From Oikopleura dioica (taxonomy: Eukaryota > Chordata > Appendicularia > Copelata > Oikopleuridae): a stretch of 64,000 nt of DNA. The translations under genes and the position numbers were made by a program. Under the pieces are notes generated by a model, which saw nothing but the letters and a program-made list of their open reading frames with translations, was not told the DNA's origin and did not search any database. Of the stretch, positions 12,170-25,207 are shown piece by piece. Numbering within the stretch: the first letter of the stretch is position 1; every line of letters starts with the position of its first letter. The stretch covers positions 7,820,501-7,884,500 of the forward strand of contig OU015568.1 in NCBI GenBank assembly GCA_907165135.1, written 5' to 3'.

Positions 12170-12583
12170 GAAGTGAAGATTGTTTTTAATAGTTAATTGT
12201 ACAGAATTTATCTGAGTGTCTGGTTTTTATCACAGTAAAATGTCTATCTTTATCTCATCTATTCACTTTCTACTGTATAAGTTATTGCTTCCTCTCGTTC
12301 TGATAATTCATATTTCTCGATTTCTATCCACCACTCACTCTGAAGAGCAACTATCCGCTCAAGTGTTCACCTACTCTCACACACCCCTTTTAAATACGGA
12401 GCTTGAAGATAAACGAAGAAAAAAATAAATTGAAAAAGAAAAAACAACCCCCATCGACTTCAATTCATCTTGTGCCAGTATTGTCTACTCGTATCTAAAT
12501 GATCCTGTGCCGGCGTGAAATAAATCCTGTTGTCGAATTCATCTTCTAATTCTGTTGTCTTCAGAAAAGAAAAATATTAAAAA
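12170..12583. other. Spacer between USP36 and SAYSD1
   Basis: AT-rich intergenic DNA with no supportable gene. It probably contains the USP36 3' end and the promoter of the SAYSD1-GSPT1 pair. Confidence 0.4.
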
Positions 12584-13036
12584 ATGGATGACAAATTGGC
12601 CGAGTATCGACGCAAAAAAGCGCAGCAATACGAAAAGACAAAAATTTCTTCATCGTTTGGTTCTAGTAGTAGCTCTTCGAGTTCTTCTTTGCTCAACTAT
12701 CTCCCCTTCTATCCTCTTATTTGTAAAATAGCCAATTACTTGGCAAGTACTAAAGCCGCTCAAATGATCGCTCAAAACTGGAGAAGAGTCCCTCTCTTTG
12801 GCCGGGTGAATGTGCTCTACTGGGTTCTTTGGTTGCTCGGGTATCTGATCGCTCTTGAAATAGAGTTTGGCATCGTCTATCTAACAAGTTCTCTAATTGG
12901 CCTGATCTTCCTCAACCTGGGGACTAAAAGAGAAGGCGAAGTTTCTGCATATTCTGTCTTTAATCCCGGCTGTCGTAGACTAGACGGGACCTTCACCTCT
13001 GATGATTTCGAAAAAAATGTCTTGCACAGGCATTAG
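12584..13036 (+). CDS. SAYSD1: SAYSvFN domain-containing protein 1
   Basis: A single exon encodes 150 aa. The N-terminus is charged and Ser-rich (residues 1-35). Two hydrophobic stretches follow (about 78-115: VLYWVLWLLGYLIALEIEFG and IVYLTSSLIGLIFLNLG). The protein ends with the family signature SAYSVFNPGCRRLDGTFTS. SAYSD1 is an ER membrane protein that recognises ufmylated ribosomes at clogged translocons. The stop is 44 bases before the GSPT1 ATG with TTTTATTTTAG in the gap, which fits a two-gene operon. Confidence 0.9.
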   Translation: MDDKLAEYRRKKAQQYEKTKISSSFGSSSSSSSSSLLNYLPFYPLICKIANYLASTKAAQMIAQNWRRVPLFGRVNVLYWVLWLLGYLIALEIEFGIVYLTSSLIGLIFLNLGTKREGEVSAYSVFNPGCRRLDGTFTSDDFEKNVLHRH

Positions 13037-13080
13037 TTCATAGAAAATCCACTCTCATCCGTTTTATTTTAGAGTGGAGA

Positions 13081-14946
13081 ATGTCGGACAATACAAATCA
13101 GTTTTCGAAGATGTCGTTAAACCCGAATGCATTCGAGTTCGTCCCTGGCCGCAATTTGAATGCACCGGCTTTTGTCCCTGGACAGGCTTTTGCTGCTCCC
13201 ACTCCAGCAGCTGCTGCGCCTGTTCAAGCCGAGCCACCAAAGCAAGAAGAGCCAGAAGATGATTGGGACAGGGTGATCCGTTCTTTTTCAATTGAAAGTC
13301 ATTCCATTCTTAGGATGATGATGAACCAGCCCCAGAGCCAGCGAAGGAACCCGAACCTGCTCCTGAACCAGAGCCAGAACCAGAAAAGCCAAAAGAACCA
13401 GAACCAAAGAAAGTAGAACCGAAGGTGGCTACTCCTGAGCCCGAAGAAGAAGAAGAGGAACCAGCCGAGGAAGAGGGCGCAACAAAAGACTACGTCAACA
13501 TTGTTTTCATCGGACACGTCGACGCGGGCAAATCGACGATGAGTGGACAGATCTTGAAGTTAACCGGCATGGTTGACAGCAGAACGTTGGAAAAGTATGA
13601 GAGAGAGTCGAAAGAAAAGAATCGAGAGTCGTGGGCGCTCTCCTGGTGCATTGACACCAACGATGAGGAGCGAGACAAGGGCAAAACTGTCGAGTATGGA
13701 AAGGCTTTTTTCGAAACTGAGAATAAGGTAAAATCAGTTCATTTGGACTTAACTAATGTTTCGTAGCATTTCACTATTCTCGATGCTCCCGGACACAAGT
13801 CCTTCGTTCCGAGCATGATTGAAGGTGCTTCTCAGGCTGATTTCGCGATTTTGATCATCTCTGCGCGAAAGGGTGAATTTGAAGCTGGTATGTTTGGGTT
13901 TTCTTTTCATCCTTCTTGAAATTAAATTTTAATAGGTTTCGAAAAGGGAGGACAAACCCGAGAGCACGCAATGCTCGTCAAAACCCAAGGAATCAAGCGT
14001 CTCATCGTTGCTATCAACAAAATGGACGAAACAGGCTGGGACGTGAACAGATACAACGAAATTCTCGAAAAGATGAAGCCATGGCTCCTCAAGCAAGTTG
14101 GATTCAAAAAGGAGCAACTCCACTTTATCCCACTATCCGGCTTCTCAGGCGTCAATGTCAAGGATTCTGATGTCTCCAAGCATCCCTGGTACAAGGGCCC
14201 ATCGCTTCTTGACTATTTGGATCAACTGCCAGCTGTTGAGAGAAATACCAAAGGAGCAGTTCGGTTTTGTGTAAGTCCAAAGTTCTTTTCTTGCTCAAAT
14301 TTCTAAAATGTCGCTTTCAGGTCGCCCAGAGATACAAAGACATGGGCCACGTCGTCATGGGAAAGCTCGAAATGGGCAAGCTTACCAAAGGCAAAAAACT
14401 GGTCATCCAGCCATCCGGTCGGAAAGTCAAAGTTTCCTCGATGGAATTCGAAGACAACCCAGTCGCAGTTGGGATTGCCGGACAAAACCTCAAAATCCGT
14501 CTCGAAGGGATTGAAAACGACGACGATGTTCGAAAGGGATACGTTTTGTGCGACACTGCTAATGTTTGCAAAAGATCGGCATGTTTTGACGGAAGAGTCC
14601 AAATCGCAGAGTACAAGTCTATCATCTCGTAAGTCCTATTTTACTGCTTCATCGACTGATTCGTGATTTCAGAGAAGGTTTCACGGCCGTTTTGCATCTT
14701 CACACAGCCGTCGAAGAAGTCACCGTCGAGCGACTCCTCGCCAAGTTCAACAGAAAGACCAAAAAGCTGGAGAAATTCTCCGGCGCGCGTTTCCTCAAGC
14801 AAGGCGACCAGGGTGTCGTGCGATTCAAGCTGCCGTGCCAGGTCGCGATGGAACTGGCTGACGACTTTCCAAGCATGGGCAGATTCACTCTCCGTGATGA
14901 AGGCAAAACCATCGCCATGGGCGTCATCAAGAAGATTATCGAATGA
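13081..14946 (+). CDS. GSPT1: Eukaryotic release factor 3 (eRF3/GSPT)
   Basis: The N-terminus has two overlapping PAM2-like poly(A)-binding-protein motifs ([11 protein letters not shown] and LNAPAFVPG), then an acidic Pro/Glu-rich linker. The GTPase domain shows GHVDAGKST (G1), DAPGHKSF (G3) and NKMD (G4). It is followed by beta-barrel domains 2 and 3 ending with [15 protein letters not shown]. The arrangement separates it from EF1A and HBS1. eRF3 works with eRF1 in translation termination in the cytoplasm. Introns are short and canonical (for example 13273 to about 13313). It lies just downstream of SAYSD1 on the same strand. Confidence 0.95.
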
Positions 14947-15920
14947 AATGAACACGGACAGGAAAATGGTCTTTCTACTTGAGATTTTATCCACTTAGAA
15001 GCGTTAAAAGATCATGTCAAGATATAAACTTTTCAAATCGTCATCGCGCGCAGGTGACTTTTGCATGGGTCATCTGCGCGCACTCTAGGGAAAATATCAG
15101 TTCTATCAACTCAACCTCAGCATCTCCTGGTCCAGCCGATTCCGGGAGCCTGCTGCTAGAATTTTTACAAACATACAGTCAGCTTATTGAAGGTCTCCAA
15201 TCGTCTTTCCTGTCTCCACTCTAAAGAAGGCAAGAAGAAAGGAAATCTTCGATCAACAAATTTCTTTCTGTTGCCCAGAACGTCTTGAAGTTATTAACTC
15301 AATTTTTCTCAAACAAGCGTTCAAATCTAGTTCAATCAATGTCCCATTCTGCTCACCCCAAAACCAAATCTCAAACTCCCCAAAATCCAAGTCTTTACTA
15401 CGTCCCTAACCAAATAAATAAAGAAAAAAGACAACTCAACAGCGATAAAAAGGTGAAATCAACGAAGAGAATTTCATTTTTATCTGGCCAAAGAAAGCTT
15501 ATCGATCTTATCAGTAGCATGGTTACGTATTTGATACCAAAAGCAGGTCAAAAACCTTGTGTATTCGAAGATCCGGCGTCGTTTAATTTCATCCCTTTTA
15601 GTGGAAGAAATTCTTTTTGTCCTTGGATGGTGCGCTCTCTGTCGCCCCTACTGCAGCCCTGCGGAGGAGACACCTACGCATTTTTTTATTCTTTAAATAT
15701 TCTTAATTACGGCTTATTAAATGACTGTACTTGATTGATTTCTTCATCATTGGACTCGTCGCCTTCTTGCGGTCATTTTTTGTATTGACAGTATTTTGAA
15801 AATCCCGCCGGAAAGTTGAATTTGGCGCGCTTTGAATTGGTCCTCCAGTTGGGTGAAAACTGATCGCTGGAAAACAAAGGGCAGCGCTTGGTTGAGGCGA
15901 CGCGTCACTTGAGGAACGAA
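14947..15920. other. Intergenic; open frame without a recognised product
   Basis: A plus-strand frame is open from about 15285 to 15734 but has no ATG at its start, low conservation cues and a composition unlike its neighbours. I do not call it a gene. Near the right end, upstream of the RREB1-like ATG, are TTTGGCGCGC (15821-15830) and ATCCCGCC (about 15802), both resembling E2F sites, plus ATTGG. Confidence 0.35.
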
Positions 15921-18900
15921 ATGACGGGAAGAAGAGCCTCTTCTCGCCAGAGAATTAACCAGGAACCAGAGACACCAGAGAAGATTCGGGATTATGATGA
16001 CGAGGTTGAGGAAGGTGACGAGGATGCTCTGCCGGAAAAACGCCTTAGAACTTCTACCAGATCGAATCAGTTTGATTACAGCGGTACCACGATTGTCAGG
16101 GCTCGGAGGAAGAAGAAGGCAGTTGTTAGGGATGCAACAACTGGCAAATTTATATCGGAGAAACCTTTAGGTAAGATCCCATTTTGTCAAAACAACCTGA
16201 TGAGGGGAATGTCTGAGCGCGACTGTCAATAATACATCCTTATGTAATGTTGATTTGAAATGCTGTTTTGAGTCTCGTAGACTGCTTTGAACGCTAACAG
16301 TCAGTCAACAGTCTGACACAATCATTTAAGCTAAGAAAACATGTTCAAAAACAGACTGTCAGTCCTTTTTTCTCAGGTTCTGAAGGCGGCACATTTCCGC
16401 TCAACCAGTCACTCATTTCGGATTACGACGAGACCGTCGAGAATGACGACTCTTCGACCGTGAAGATAGAAAAGGACAGCGATAATGAAGAAGGGAAAGA
16501 ATCTTCGCAAGAAAAAGATGCTGAGGCTGCTGGCTCAGGTTCAGACGATGAAAGCGAGGCAATCGCGAAAGCACTTGGGCTTCGCAAAATTATGCCGAGA
16601 AATGATCCACCAAGCTCGCCATCTTCATCGCCAAAGCAATTTCAACCCACCTCAAATTTGACAGAACGAGAAGCTGTTATCTACGTCCCAACACCCGTGA
16701 CAAAAGAAACGGAGATCACACTCTCTGCCACTGCCTCAAAGATCGAACCGAAAAGTCCAGCTAAAGGGTCCTCGAAACGAAAGCGGAAGAAGGTTTCTGA
16801 AAAGGAACACACTTGTCCCGAAGGATACGTTACTTGCAAGCTCTGCTATGATTTTTTCCCGTCAGAAAAGGACTTGAACGAGCATGAACGGTCCAAACAT
16901 CCAGATGTGTCTAGCTATCAATGTACCATCTGCAATTACTGCTCATTGGAAAAATCTTTAATGACAAGACATATGAAAACGCACAGGTAATTATCCAAAT
17001 GAAAACTCATTTTCTTAAAATATCAAAAAATAGTGGACAGAGGCCATTTAATTGCTCCGTCTGTGGATATGCATTCACGACAAAAGCCAATTGCGAGCGT
17101 CACATTAAAAAGCGCCACGAGCTGACGGATAAGCTCGAAATCGAAAAGCATGTCCAATACGACTTTTCCGTCCAAAAGGCAAACGATTGCGAACAGTCTT
17201 GGAAACTAAGTAAGACCCGTTTTTTCATATTGAAATCAACAACGACTTTCTAGCTCAAAAGACGGTATGCATGCACTGTGACGCGAGATTCGATGATTTC
17301 TGGTCGCTGCGAGATCATATGAAGATCCATGACAAGCGATCCTTCTATTGCTCAACATGCCAAGCTGCGTTTTCTTGCAGAAGCAATTGCATCGCCCATA
17401 TTATGCAAAAACATAACGTCATCGACCGAGAGGTAGCTGCTGAAATGGTCGATTTCGACGAGGATTTGACCAAAGTTCCAAAAGGTGGAAGAGTGAGCTT
17501 CAGAGGAAAAACAGGACTCAAGAGAAAAACAACAAAGCGCCAGGAAAAAGGCGAGAGCGAAGAGGAGCAGGACGCAGAAGAAGAGCAGCCTGAGAAGCCC
17601 ACATTCAAGTTTCCTTACAAATGTGATATTTGCAAATGTGGCTTTCACGACTTCAAACTTGCTCATGATCACATCAAGTATCGCCACTGGAAGGATTTCA
17701 AGGGCTTTCTCAGACAAAATATCCTTTTCAGCGAACATGTCACGAATGAAGAGTTCACTAAAATTTATGATCGAGTGAAGAATCAAAACTCTCTGGACAA
17801 GCACATCGTTGGCCCGTCGCCTGTCTGGTGCCGAGCAGAAGTCAAGAGCTACATCCGAAAAAAACGGCCAAAAGGCAATCACGTGCACATCCTCAAAGAC
17901 TCCTCGCTCCACTCGATTATGCGCAACATTCAAAATCACAAAAACCGCACCATGAGCAAGCTCCCCTATCCAACACCAAAGACTACTTTTGATCTCGCAC
18001 AGCTTCAAAGCAAGAACTTGGCGAATGTAGAATTTGTAGAGCTCCACGATAAGCCTGGGGAGCCACCAAAACAACTAGCAGTTGTGAAGAACATTGTTCA
18101 ACCAAATTTAATCACGACTCAGTCACAAGGAAAGGACTTTTATTTTTACAATACAGATGTTTTTCTAAAGCATCAATAACTTGATATAAAACCTTTTGTA
18201 AAGGATCTACTCCGACTGTCATCTATCAATCTGATGATGTGAGCACTTTACCCAGCACCTCTCAAGCAGGTGTCAAGTCAATTGTCAAGCAAGTGAATAG
18301 AAAGAACCTGTCAATGGGGAACGGGCCTATTCCAACCATCAACGGAATCGATTACTACCAAGATCCTCCTGAGCTACCCAAAGTGCCACAGATTCGACAA
18401 GGCAAGCTCGTCTATAATCTGGCCATCAAGCCCGCACCGTCACCGACCAAGCCAATCGACTTCAAAAAAGCGAACACACTGTTCAAAACACAAGCGATTG
18501 TCCGAGAGGCAAGGGCAAATCAAACTTCAGGTAACTATCGTAGTCATCGTCAATTCATCTGATTGTTTTTGTAGAAAGCTCCACGAAAACGCCCCCGAAG
18601 GTTCAATTTACGGTTAAATCAGGCAACCAAAGCTTCAAACTTACGCAAAAACAGAAGGAAAAGAGAGACAAGCCTGGAGTATTTGTGCCTCTCGATACGA
18701 CCAGTATTCCAATCGCATCAACAACAAAAGTTGATTCTGCGTCAGTCTATGTTCCGACGAATGTTGTGAACTACGAAGAAGTTTATACAGATGAAAGCCC
18801 GCAGAAACAAAAGGGATGGGCTCAAAAGATTTACATTTAGCATTTCACATGCTGCATGTTATTTACATGCTTCTTTCTCGAGTCCAAAAAAGGTTGTCAC

Positions 18901-19628
18901 GACGCCAGCGATATTAAAGACGCTTCCTGTCATCAAATCAAAAAATGATAAACCTTCGGAGCAACCTGTGGAAGTTCTTCCTAGCAACGTCCTCAGCAGC
19001 GATTACGTCGAGGAAATTGGAATGACTTACGATGAACCAGCAGAGCCAAAAACAAAGAATATCAAGCTCAAGAATCTCAGAGCGAACGGGAAAGTTGACG
19101 AAAGACCGTGTCCAAAAGTATGATTGAATCTTTTGCCATGAGAGACTTTTATTTTAAATTCTAGTGCGGGAAAACGTTTCCTTGGGCGTCATCTCTTAGA
19201 CGACACTTGCTTACTCATACTGGCATGAAGCCGTACATGTGTTCTCTTTGCAGATCGCGATTTACTACGAAATCAAATCTCGAACGACATGTCCTGGTAT
19301 GATTTCTTTTCAAGCTTGGTTTTCATGAATTTTACTCTAGCGCCGCCACGGAATATTCGACAGGGAAAGCCAAGCTGCCTGTGTGATCAAACTGAGCAAG
19401 GAAGAGATGCAAGCGATGGCTGCTGAAGAAGAGCAAAATGAAGAAGCAGATGAAAAAGAAGAAAGCATGGAAGGAACGGAAGCGGAAAACACGGTCGAGC
19501 TGATGGAACACGACGGTATGATCGGTGACGGACTCGGGCAAACAGTTCTCGTGCCAGTGACTGAAGAAGAGATCGCTGGTGGAACCTTTCTTGTTCAGCA
19601 CGTCCCTGACCAGCCTGTAGAAAATTGA
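15921..19628 (+). CDS. C2H2 zinc-finger transcription factor, RREB1/hindsight-like
   Basis: The multi-exon gene starts at [11 protein letters not shown] and ends at a TGA at 19626-19628. At least eight C2H2 fingers are visible: CKLC..H (about 16.84 kb), CTIC, CSVC, CMHC, CSTC, CDIC and a C-terminal pair. The last pair carries [20 protein letters not shown] followed by [16 protein letters not shown]. This pairing is characteristic of RREB1 and Drosophila hindsight (pebbled). The N-terminus and linkers are acidic or Lys-rich. The role would be a nuclear DNA-binding regulator. It ends only about 145 bases from the PCNA stop on the opposite strand, so the two transcripts converge. Confidence 0.78.
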
Positions 19629-19772
19629 TAAATTGCAAATAAAACATAACAAGAGAAATGACTATCGTTTTGTTTTTTGAGAGAAATCCAAATTTTATTG
19701 CTAAATAGGCAGTAGATAAATGAATGTGAGGAGTGCATCTATTGTTTCCTAGCGGGCGAGTGAGTTTTTTTC

Positions 19773-22014
<2,242 letters not shown>

Positions 22015-23564
22015 TCATATAAAAAAATCTATCTTTGAAAGCTCTCCTGCAACGCGATAGACTTCCAGATCGAAGTGTGTAATCGTAATGCAGAGTTTCT
22101 TCGTACTCTGAAATAGAAAAGTGTACTCGACAACATTATTCCAGCGCGTTCCAGAGCAGTAGACTTCATCGACAGTTATTTCCGGCAAAGTCACATTCAG
22201 CGTTTCCATGTTCATTTGGCCAATGTTTGAGAAGCTTATCGAATTCGCTGAAAGAAAAGGATGAAAAAGACCAAAGCTACAGAAACTTACAAACACCGTT
22301 ATTTGCGTCCATGATCTTCTTATATGTTCCTCCGTCATCTTCCAGTTGGTGAAGGAATTGAGGAAACATCAAGTGCTCGGAGTTATCAATCTTCTCCTTG
22401 ACCTCTTCTATCATTCTTTTGGCAACTTCTAGTAGGGTTTCGGATGCGTCCACTTTTGGTACAGTGCCGCTGAAAAATATGTAGCAGGCAACAGGATTCG
22501 CGGCGAGAAATGGTCGGAGATTGAAAATGACATCGAAATTCAGTTGCTTTGACTTTTCGATCGATCTCTAAGAAAATCCAAATAACTTATTATTTGAAAT
22601 ATGCAAAAAAGAAAAAATTTTACCATGATTCGTGCGTTGATAAAAGCCGTCGCTGCCATCAACAACGACCCCACTGTTATTCCATTTTCTTTACAAAAGA
22701 TCTTCATTTTCTTCGCTCCCTCTTCTGTTCCGCAACCAAGAGTCATTGTTGATTTCAAATCTTGCGGACGACCCTTTTCGATGTTCTCAAACTTTTCATG
22801 AGGAACGACGTTTTGGAAGTTGAGAAGTCGATCGTGAAATTCTTTTTTGTACTTTTTTGCTTTCTCGGGGAAATTGTGAAGGTTTTGGCGAAGGTCGGAA
22901 ATGGGTTTGGGGACGTCTTCGATTCTTCCGTCGATGGTTTCGCAGCCTGTGTAAATGTTGAGATTCTTGTGCTGGTAGAAGAGCAAAAGATCGGTGAGAA
23001 TCTTTTGCATTGATTTTCCATCGCAAAGTGAATGAATTATCAAAACTACAAAATTACGAAAAGTAAACTCTTGCTCGTCTGAAAAAGTACTTGTTAGTTG
23101 AATTCTTTTTCCTTCACCAAAGACGACCAGATGAGAAGGAAAAGATAGCTCATTTAGTCTCTCAAACGTAAACTCATTCGTAACTCGTTGAAAATCATCC
23201 TTGAAGTCTTCTGATTTTCGATACTCTGGTCCCTGCTCAAGCAGCTGGTCGGAATCTGTATGATCAAATTTGACAAAGACTTTATTCTCCCATCGTCCTC
23301 GGAGAAAAGGGTTCAATCTTCGGACATTAAACCAAGCAGAGTTCAGAGCTTTCTTATCCAACGGTTCCTGAAAGAGAATTTTTCAGAGATTTTTGTTGAT
23401 AAGTTTTGCCTTACTTTTAGATTGATGATTGCTGCGAAGGATACAGTAACTCTGTCATTGTTCATAACAGCTTCGATTTCATTTTCTTCTCTCATTCTTC
23501 TTTTGAGTTGAATGATTTGGTAGTTTTTATGAGTGTTACGAGGGCGTGGATTTCCAAGGATCAT
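22015..23564 (-). CDS. Alcohol acetyltransferase/condensation-fold enzyme
   Basis: Exons 23564-23415, 23367-22624, 22567-22291 and 22247-22015 encode 467 aa in continuous phase. The HxxxDG-type active-site motif appears as VLIIHSLCDGKS around residue 155. C-terminal landmarks include FDVIFNLRPFLAANP and SISFSNIGQ, as in the chloramphenicol-acetyltransferase/condensation superfamily (AATase-like). It probably transfers an acyl group; the substrate cannot be inferred. A pyrimidine-rich AG lies before the first ATG. After the TGA (22017-22015) the same frame stays open to 21895 and looks codon-like, so the stop may be recent or leaky. Confidence 0.6.
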
Positions 23565-24044
23565 AACAAGAGCTTCTTTGGCGGCTTTGAAGCTGGGGAT
23601 GATTTATGATTTGATTGAAATTTGCTCAAAGTAACGCTAATGGCTCGAGGCGTGTGCACACTTTCGAGATTTTTGTTTGCCTCCGGCGTGTGCCCTGCAA
23701 TGTTGCGCGAAATGTCAAACAATGTCCGAGTAATGTCTTTTTTTATTTGCCCATCACTCGTTTTCGTGCTGCTAGAAAACTTTGCTCAAATTAATCAAAT
23801 TTCTTCTTTTCTAAAAATAACGAACTTGAGCCTGCTCGGAAATGAATGGCGGAAGTCGGAAGGGTACACGACTAAGCAGGGAATTTGCATCACGTGATTT
23901 GCGCGCGATTCGGTTTCCGGTTTACTTTTTTCTGCCTCATTACACAAATTGAAATTTCTAAAACAACGATTTTTCTATGTACGGCGATGAAATTTCAGAT
24001 TTCCAATTTAGAAATCAGAGTCTGATTATCAGGCAATACCGTAA

Positions 24045-24074
24045 CGAACCGCGGTTAACCGCGGTTAAGGTTCG
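24045..24074. repeat. Palindrome of tandem CCGCGGTTAA units
   Basis: The core AACCGCGGTTAACCGCGGTT (24047-24066) is a perfect 20-base palindrome made of two copies of AACCGCGGTT, flanked by CGAACC and GGTTCG-like sequence. AACCGCGGTT resembles Grainyhead/CP2-type sites, but function is a guess. Confidence 0.6.
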
Positions 24075-24086
24075 AGAGCCTTTGCA

Positions 24087-24132
24087 GAAAACCTGAGTCA
24101 GGGTTTGAAAAACGACCCTGACTCAGGTTTTC
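24087..24132. repeat. Short hairpin, AAAACCTGAGTCA family
   Basis: GAAAACCTGAGTCAGGGT is followed after about ten bases by its exact reverse complement. The same terminal sequence bounds the element at 24629-24789, so both belong to one small repeat family. Confidence 0.65.
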
Positions 24133-24628
24133 TTCACAGGTAAAGTCAGAAAGGTGCATTTTTCGCAAGCAATAATCTTTCTTTTACAATGAAGTTTGGT
24201 AGCGGAACCAAAGATAATTACGTTTACCGCCTTAATTTCACAATTGATCAAAAATCAAGCAATAAAGCGCGCGGGCCACTTCCGCCTCGTCCATCAAGAG
24301 CTTCAAAATAACATAAAACCATTTTCGGCAAATAAACACCCGGTGCACTGATGGATGGTTCCTTCATTTACAGTGTAAGTGACAGTCTTAAACTTCTGCT
24401 GGCGACGATGCGCCGCCGGACAGTAGGACAAACTGGAAACCGGAAGAGAGTGAAAATTTCCCCCGCCGCACAAAAGCGAAACCGCCAAACTCTATCAGCT
24501 TTATTACATAACTGATAAAACCGAAGACCTTTGCAATCTCTATTACTGCGAAATTGCCATTTCCGAGTTTTTCTTTTCAAAAATCTAATTCAATATTTTT
24601 GAATTTGACTTTGTTAAATATTAATTTT

Positions 24629-24789
24629 GAAAACCTGAGTCAAATTCTGAAGAACTCATTTATAGCCGCAAAGCTAAGAATTAAAAATAGATTTAAAAGA
24701 TGTGTTGCGAAGTCTCTTTGCGGCTTCGCTCTCAAAAAGCCGCTATGCGGCTTTTAAATTTAGCTCTTCAGAACCTGAATCAGGTTTTC
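24629..24789. mobile_element. Miniature inverted-repeat element
   Basis: The left end GAAAACCTGAGTCA and about 12 following bases pair with the right end TGAATCAGGTTTTC with few mismatches. The interior carries an AAAGCCGC-TAT-GCGGCTTT-like palindrome. It has no coding capacity and no clear target duplication. Confidence 0.55.
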
Positions 24790-25207
24790 TACACAGGTTG
24801 GCGTGAAATAACTTCGGATTATTTTTATTGAAAATTGAGCAGTAAACCTTTTCTTTGAGATATTTCGTTGAGAAAAGATGCTGAAATAAAGATAACTTTT
24901 TATGTATAAAAATTAGTTGTGGTGGAGGGGAGTATTCGAAAAATAAAAGCGGCGGCGCGTGGCGTCGCTCTGCCGCGGCGCTGTGGAGATTTTGCGCCAG
25001 CCTCTCCACTCTCACCTTTTCAGTTTTTTCTCCATTTTTCGTAAGTTCTTATAAAGACTTTTAGTTTTTTCTCATTGATCATCTTCTCTTCTGAAAGACC
25101 CCAAGCTTCCGGGCCTTTTTGAAATCAAGGAAGAGAACGGGGAAGCGTGAGAAATCAGAGATTGAGCGAAGAGGGATGAAGAAGACAGACTCTGGCAGGA
25201 AAAGGTC

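Larger units (their letters stand above)
23565..25207. other. Intergenic block rich in palindromes
   Basis: No gene is supported across 1.6 kb. It holds a CCGCGGTTAA double palindrome (24045-24074), a short perfect hairpin (24087-24132) and a 161-base inverted-repeat element (24629-24789). The sequence just before 25208 should contain the promoter of the VWD gene. Confidence 0.5.

Noticed and set aside
13273-13313. A non-canonical intron in GSPT1
   Set aside because: Rechecking the phase showed that the ordinary GT-AG junction after GACAGG keeps the frame.
15285-15734. A 149-codon open frame between GSPT1 and the RREB1-like gene
   Set aside because: It has no ATG at its start, no recognisable motif and no convincing splice partners.
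17352-18074. A 240-codon minus-strand frame inside the zinc-finger gene
   Set aside because: It is the antisense shadow of a long coding exon with clear zinc fingers on the plus strand.
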